Assembly (NCBI GenBank): GCA_013368375.1 | Contig: JAACJP010000008.1 | Coordinates: 930,001 to 994,000 of the forward strand | Direction of reading: 5' to 3' | DNA length: 64,000 nucleotides | DNA from: Tricholomella constricta | Taxonomy: Eukaryota > Basidiomycota > Agaricomycetes > Agaricales > Lyophyllaceae | In this document: positions 59,001 to 64,000 of the stretch, in pieces | Layout of the letters: each line of letters starts with the position of its first letter | How positions within the stretch are numbered: position 1 is the first letter of the stretch | Translations under genes and position numbers: made by a program | Notes under the pieces: generated by a model | The model's input: only the letters and a program-made list of their open reading frames with translations | Databases searched by the model: none | What the model was told of the DNA's origin: nothing

Positions 59001-60051
59001 GAAAAAGAGCTTTCAATGACGATATCCGATTATGAGAGTTCATTTGCACGCTCTCGACCCGCAATCCACGATATCGACATGGACGATGTACCGTCAGCTT
59101 CTACGTCCCGCCAGGATGCGGATTCACTTTTTGGCGACGAGAACGATGCTGCAGACTCTTCGAAATCTGTGTCCGTCCAGCCGCACATTTTCTATGGGAA
59201 ATCACAGAAGGCTTCAGGCAAACAAAAGGCAATTCCAAACCAAGCAGTCTTTCGCAAGGATGATTTCCCAGTCACTGTAGATGAGCAAGGTCCCGATGAG
59301 GAGCCCTTGACATCGTCTCCGAATTCAGATGCCACGTTCGTGTTTCTGTTGTTTGGAATGTTGCCTTGTTTAACCTCATACACGCGTCGTCTGCAGTACC
59401 TACATCTTCACATTTGACTCCCTTGGTTCTAGGCATCCTCAGGCTATTAAGCTACTTTCGCGGTATCTAAAGAAAGAAGCCCAGGACAAATTGAACAAAA
59501 CGGACCTAAGTGATGCTGTAGGGAAACAAGCACTGGTACGTCATTCATTCTTAACCCAAATCGAAATGGGCCTCAAGAGCTTTACGCAGGTTCCTGTTCA
59601 ACCCAATTTTTGTGATTGTGGCCTGTATCTTTTACATTTCGCAGAGACATTCATGAGCGACCCGGAAAGATACTGCCAAGTCATCAAGGTCGGCTTCAGT
59701 CTGTTTTTGACATATTCCCTCAAGGCTAAAGGGTATTTGCATTAGGCACGATCGAAGGGGACAATGAACTTGACTCGGCAGGACGACTGGAAAGCCGAAC
59801 TTACTGGGGACATGCGGGAGCGCCTTGCTGATGAAATTAAGCAATTGTCGGTGGAGTGGAAGCAGGAGCGAACTATGAAGGAGGAGGCCAAGCGGAAGGA
59901 GGCCGCCGAGCGCACTGGCCCCATTGAGCTAGCGGAATCTTCAGACGATGAGGTTGACATCGTGGAGACGATACCAGCTGTTACGACGGCGAAGAAGGGG
60001 GCTAAGGGTAACGTCCCTGTAAGAGGTAAAGCGATGCGGCCCCGAGGTTGA
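56044..60051 (+). CDS. ULP2: Ulp2/SENP6-7-type SUMO protease (peptidase C48)
   Basis: This cysteine protease trims SUMO chains, mainly in the nucleus. Exon 1 (56044-56251, MSMQRSGQHDYSPW) joins exon 2 at 56302, removing an apparent frame change and giving VMGRGTPIDPKTAVPRKHF. VINLDDEDED and LDLRQYVPSTHKKK follow. A middle region with IKEWFFGTDHRRDGPTCFL and NVTVMFDDQHEDWST may form a PH-like fold. The catalytic domain begins at about 58028 with YPRGIPGAVNINNADLKRLQ and GEFLNDTLIEFGLK. The His is in NENFHWYLVIIYQPE (about 58470). A Ser/Pro-rich, acidic insertion of about 265 residues follows (58530-59335). Then come the Asp (TYIFTFDSLGSRHP, 59400) and the Cys (QPNFCDCGLYLLHF, 59605-59645). The whole triad is present. 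The product ends in a coiled, charged tail, stop 60049-60051. The split domain marks the Ulp2/SENP6-7 branch. Confidence 0.92.
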
Positions 60052-60487
60052 GTTGGTCCTAGTGCTGCGGGTGCTTTGTGTATATTCATTCTGCTTCATT
60101 AACATATAGCTAGCTTATTAGACTTAAATATCATCCACACAATAGAAGTCCTTAATCGTGCATTATACAACTTGGACAAAGTGCTCTGATCAGGGCCAAG
60201 ATTGAATACTTTCCCTGCGCTTCGAACGATACATATCAGTGACTCGATTCACTCAACTGAGGCATGCTGTACAAAAGAAAAATGGCGTACCGACTACAAA
60301 TATATGCGAGATCATGAACAGGGTGTAAAATGACGCATACCGGGGGTATAAATATACAGAGCATCGAGCCACGAGGAAACCAAGGGATGTAACAGCCAAA
60401 CGAGTGTGCGAGTGAGCCAAGCGGCCCTTGGAACTATAATACACATTGCGAATACCATTTTCAATCTCCTTCCGATATTGAATCATC
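60052..60487. other. Convergent intergenic region
   Basis: 436 bases lie between the stops of ULP2 (+) and the membrane-protein gene (-). The region is AT-rich near 60100-60130, consistent with two 3' UTRs. No coding signal. Confidence 0.45.
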
Positions 60488-62206
60488 TCACCGAGCAAAC
60501 CCATAGTAGTCACCCTTGCTGTCTTTTGTACTCCGATTACTTGATTTTTGACCTATTTCACTGGTGTCCAAACCCCTCTCGCGGCTGAAACGCGGGCCAT
60601 GACGCGGTGACGACGGCAGACCGATCACAGCACTAGGCGGCGGTCTGATGGGAGAGTCGAGGGAGCTTTGGCGGTATGGCGTACGCGCACTGCCACGTTG
60701 CTTGGTCGCGTTGTCGGCAAATGGATCGACAACGGAGGTCAGCGAGATGGCGCTAGCCATGGAAGTAGCGCCAAACGGAACATCGGATGGATCGCGGAGG
60801 TGCCCTCGGGATGGGTATAGCTGTCCCGGAATTGTGAGTTGTGGTCCATGGACAATAGGCTCCAGAGATTGGAGTGCGGGGCCGAGGGGCGCAGGTTCGG
60901 CGGTCAGCCTGCTGCTCCGGTTAGACTGTACGGTGGCCAAGTTGAGGATTCCTTCGATGTCCAGTGAATGTAGAGAAAGTCTGTCGGAAGCATCGCGAGT
61001 ATTGTATGCGTCGTTTCCCCTTGTGTTCGGGAAACGCTGATCCTCCGGTGTTGACTGAGTCCAAGATGCCATGCTTTCTCTAGGATAGAAGGCAGTGGTC
61101 GGTGATAAGAATTTCTCCGCAGTGTACGGCGGATCTTTGACGAAGCCCGGGGATGAATCTTTCTCGACCATCGTAGGGGATGAGGGAGGTGGGGAGCGGG
61201 GAGGGTTCGAAGATCGTCCTTTCTCGAGGAGGGAAGGATTAAATTGGATCTGATTCGTATCTCTGCGTCGCCGTTCTCGGATAACGAAGAGGACCATGCA
61301 TATCGATATTAAGACTACCACACCGCCACCAACAGCGCTCCCTATGATGACACCTCTGTGACGACCATTCAGTAATTGTACCAGGTGATATCGATTGGAT
61401 TGACGAACTGCGAAATTCCGAATGAGGTTTTACTTGAAGATTGTGACCCGTTGTTGTTACTCTTTTTGGATCCCAGGCATTGTTTACTACTCGCCGAGTC
61501 GCCTCCAACTAGGAAACGCGTAAGGCATCAAGTTTGAAAAGGAGAGTCAAGAAAACATACTGGACATGAGAGCGCTAGACTCTCGATGACTCAAGCCATC
61601 GTCAAAAACCAATACTACCTCCTTGCTCCGGTTAAACTTCAAGAGGTAGGTAGCGGTACCCGTTTCGGGGTCATCTGAGGTCACGTTCAAAAGACTGGAC
61701 GGTCCTTTTGGGTTATAAAACCGGGCAGATGGGGCGCGGGAGATGATAGTGCGGTTGTAATTCAAGGTGAATGACTCGCATTGAGAGAATGTACTGTTAT
61801 CCAGGGTGAAGTGAGTAACGACTGTGTCCTGCGATGCTGGAAGACATGTAGAGTCATTGGATGGAGACGGCAGGACTCGAATGATATCAGAAACTTTGGC
61901 GACATTTTCCCCAGTTGCGTCATCAAGCGATGCGACGAAAGTTGTCCCGGCGGCAAAAGGCATAAAAGTCACAAGGACTCCTGAAGTGTTCACGGCGGCA
62001 TTGGGTATCGGAATGGATATCGGGCTTGAACTAAAGGGTATAAGCGTCAACCACATCGGAATGGCGTTGGCTTTGTCGTTCCCTTTGAAAGAAATGGACA
62101 CCGGTTCGCACTGCTTGACTTCGGACAATTGGAACGTGAAATCGAGCGAAAGGACGACCTGCGGTCCAAAGGCCAGGACGCCGAACAACAGAACGGCGAA
62201 AAGCAT
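60488..62206 (-). CDS. Single-pass type I membrane protein with Ser-rich cytosolic tail
   Basis: The start at 62206 gives the signal peptide MLFAVLLFGVLAFGPQVVL. The outer domain (about 200 residues) has a repeated beta-sandwich-like theme built around Cys (EVKQCEPVSISFKGND, then FSQCESFTLNYNRT) and several N-glycosylation sites (NTS, NDS, NST, NRT, NVT). Two introns (61350-61560) lead to a membrane span, GSAVGGGVVVLISICMVLFV, followed by a basic stop-transfer RERRRRD. The cytosolic tail of about 260 residues is Ser/Pro-rich and ends STKDSKGDYYGFAR. I know this layout as a common, uncharacterised family in agaricomycetes; a sensor or surface adhesion role is possible. No enzyme domain is seen. 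It is divergent to the E1-alpha gene. Confidence 0.85.
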
Positions 62207-62620
62207 GGCCGACGAAACGAAGTAAAATACAGACCGGCCGCTGAGGGTTGCGGGCTAGCCACAAAGAGAAAATGGGACAGGAAAGAGAAGAGAAGGACAC
62301 AGTGAAAACATACGGCGTTTATAAGATCAGTTACTAAGAAGGACTGGCGCCCTGACCTGTGATGCGTATTTAATTTTCCCTTGGCCGCGACCGCCGACCG
62401 GCGACTTCTGGACAATCACAAGGCTTCCCGTGGGTCCCTAGATAAGTAAACTGGCTTGTTCATGGACGAAGCCCACTGGCGAAGGCTCTATCAGCACTGG
62501 ACACGGTTTGAAGATGGGCTTACCGCGTTCCACTTACCCACGGCTCAAGTTCCGCGCGCTTGACACGATCGGTCAAGGATCGACGCACACACGTGACCCA
62601 TACTCTCCTTGCTCTTGACC
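62207..62620. promoter_or_regulatory. Divergent promoter between membrane-protein and E1-alpha genes
   Basis: 414 bases lie between two divergent start codons. The region must contain both promoters. No TATA box is obvious on either side. Confidence 0.5.
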
Positions 62621-64000
62621 ATGATCCGGCTCCCTTCAGTTGCTCGAGGATTTTCTCGCAGGTGGACTACTAGAGGGCTCGCCAGCGCTGCAGGGAAACT
62701 ACCCAACTCGAATTCTCCAATTGTGTCAAAGCTCAAGTACTTCAACTCCGTCACGGGAAGCGATGAGCTCATACCTACCTTCCGCGTACTGGATGGCGTT
62801 GGAAAGCCTTTAGAGGGTGCTGAAATTCCTGAGGTCACTTCTTATTGCTCTATTAGCCTATTCGCCTCTAAACCTTGCTTTCAGATTGACGAGAACTTTG
62901 CACACAGGTTGTATGAGAACATGCAGTTATTACCCACCTTGGACAATATTCTGTACAACGTCCAACGCCAGGGCAAAATTTCCTTCTATGTGAGTCCCTT
63001 CATGTCTTTATGCACCCCTTCTGTAAACTGATCTTCGAACGTAGATGACTTCAGTAAGTCTTAGAAGCGTCTTCATCTGGCTTCGCCTGACGCTACATGT
63101 CATGCCAGCATGGAGAAGAAGCAACAATCATTGGTTCCGCGGCTGGTCTCGCGTCTGATGACGAGTGAGCAATAATTTCTTTCCATTGGCATTACTAGAC
63201 TGCTAACAAGTTCGCAGAGTGTTTGGTTAGTTGATTGTAACGCGAAAAGCCGCATCAGACTCATTCACCGGATCTTAAGGTCAATACCGAGAAATGGGTG
63301 TTCTACTTTGGCGCGACTTTGGCCTTGACAACGTCATGAATCAATGCTTTGGTAATGAAGCAGACACCTCAGGGAAGGGTCGCCAGATGCCCGTCGTGAG
63401 TTGACCGTCAAAATTCCGTTCTCAATCATCAACGCCACCTCCTCTTAGCACTTCGGATCCACCGAACACCACTTCCACACCATATCTTCTCCTCTTGCCA
63501 CCCAGATACCTCAAGCCGCCGGCGTAGGCTACGCGCTCAAGCGAACGCCTGGTCGAAGTTCGCGCTCAATTGCCGCGTGTTACTTTGGAGAGGGCGCTGC
63601 CTCCGAAGGAGGTCAGTACACTCGCTCGTAACTCATATCAAGCCACAAAACTGACGTTCACGCCTAGATTTCCATGCTGGACTTCTCCTTGCATCCACCA
63701 TTCCCTCTCCGACGTTGTATATTGCGAGGAACAACGGCTTCGCCATCAGCACGCCGAGTACTGAGCAATTTTACGGAGATGGTATTGCAAGCCGTGGCCC
63801 AGGATATGGTATAGACACAATCAGAGTAGACGGTAATGATGTCCTTGCGGTTCTTGCGGCTGTCCGAGAGGGAAGGCGCAGGTGCTTAGATCAAGGCCGC
63901 GCTGTGTTGATAGAGGCTATGAGCTACCGGCAAGTTGCAAAGCACATATTAAAGATCGGTACACTGACGAGCCGCTGCCGTTACCAGTGTTGGTCACCAT
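62621..64000 (+). CDS. BCKDHA: Branched-chain 2-oxoacid dehydrogenase E1 alpha subunit (3' partial)
   Basis: This thiamine-diphosphate subunit decarboxylates 2-oxoacids from Leu, Ile and Val in mitochondria. The start at 62621 gives a basic leader, [19 protein letters not shown]. Conserved blocks run in family order: [79 protein letters not shown], the ThDP motif region [16 protein letters not shown] and [20 protein letters not shown], and [16 protein letters not shown]. Exons include two micro-exons, 63045-63053 and 63218-63225. The last visible intron (63930-63987) uses a GC donor. Splicing restores SYRVGHH, where the phosphorylation-loop region begins, and the gene then runs off the window end. 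Presence of a complete leader and unbroken frames suggests a functional gene. Confidence 0.95.
63045..63053 (+). other. 9-base micro-exon in the E1-alpha gene
   Basis: ATGACTTCA codes Met-Thr-Ser and sits between a CGTAG acceptor and a GTAAGT donor. It restores the conserved FY-MTS-HGEEAT sequence of E1-alpha in phase. Flanking introns are short; the downstream one is 55 bases. Confidence 0.85.
63218..63225 (+). other. 8-base micro-exon in the E1-alpha gene
   Basis: AGTGTTTG lies between a 53-base intron (63165-63217, ending CGCAG) and a 54-base intron (63226-63279, GTTAGT to TTAAG). With its neighbours it codes E-V-F-G, restoring the invariant VFGQYRE block. Without it the frame breaks. Confidence 0.85.
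63930..63987 (+). other. GC-AG intron in the E1-alpha gene
   Basis: The donor is GCAAGT after TAC-CG, and the acceptor is TTACCAG. Removing these 58 bases gives the conserved S-Y-R-V-G-H-H. No GT donor nearby gives that result. Confidence 0.88.

Overview
The window is eukaryotic nuclear DNA from a filamentous fungus, most likely a mushroom-forming basidiomycete (Agaricomycetes). Genes are dense and cut by many 50-60 base GT-AG introns, intergenic gaps are mostly 0.2-1.5 kb, both strands are used, and the protein families and gene architectures are typical of that group. I see no prokaryotic operons, CRISPR, rRNA, convincing tRNA or intact transposon. All gene models were built by hand from reading frames and splice signals, so internal boundaries are inferred and outer ends are firmer.

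Layout. 1-3.1 kb: 3' part of a PH-domain, Ser/Pro-rich protein (+). 3.3-12.6 kb: PRP8, the core spliceosome protein (-), with about 40 introns; a possible tiny spliced gene lies divergent to it. 13.8-16.1 kb: SAP-domain protein (-). 16.5-22.6 kb: PX-PH phospholipase D, SPO14/PLD1 type (-). 22.7-24.3 kb: FAD flavoprotein of the fumarate reductase class (-). 25.8-27.3 kb: AOS1, a SUMO E1 subunit (-). 27.7-30.5 kb: Zn2Cys6 transcription factor (-). 31.1-33.4 kb: intronless PPR-like protein, probably mitochondrial (-). 33.4-36.3 kb: a gene-poor gap. 36.3-37.9 kb: GRASP Golgi protein (+). 38.5-41.0 kb: secreted rhamnogalacturonan lyase (+). 41.1-43.4 kb: MATH-BTB protein (-). 43.6-47.9 kb: PRP24/SART3 U6 snRNP factor (-). 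48.5-49.9 kb: F-box protein (+). 50.2-51.3 kb: short-chain dehydrogenase (+). 52.8-55.1 kb: SKN1/KRE6 glucan-synthesis protein (+). 56.0-60.1 kb: ULP2-type SUMO protease (+). 60.5-62.2 kb: single-pass membrane protein (-). 62.6 kb to the end: E1-alpha of branched-chain 2-oxoacid dehydrogenase (+), cut by the window edge.

Most genes are housekeeping and do not form one pathway. Two functional pairs stand out: PRP8 and PRP24 (splicing), and AOS1 and ULP2 (SUMO addition and removal). GRASP, the phospholipase D, the KRE6-type protein and the pectin lyase all relate to membrane traffic, wall building or secretion. I do not see a clear new biological system. The most unusual things are gene-structural: two adjacent micro-exons (9 and 8 bases) plus a GC-AG intron in the E1-alpha gene, large disordered insertions inside the ULP2, PLD and BTB domains, a 294-codon open frame antisense between the GRASP and lyase genes, and several unannotated candidate small genes in the gaps.
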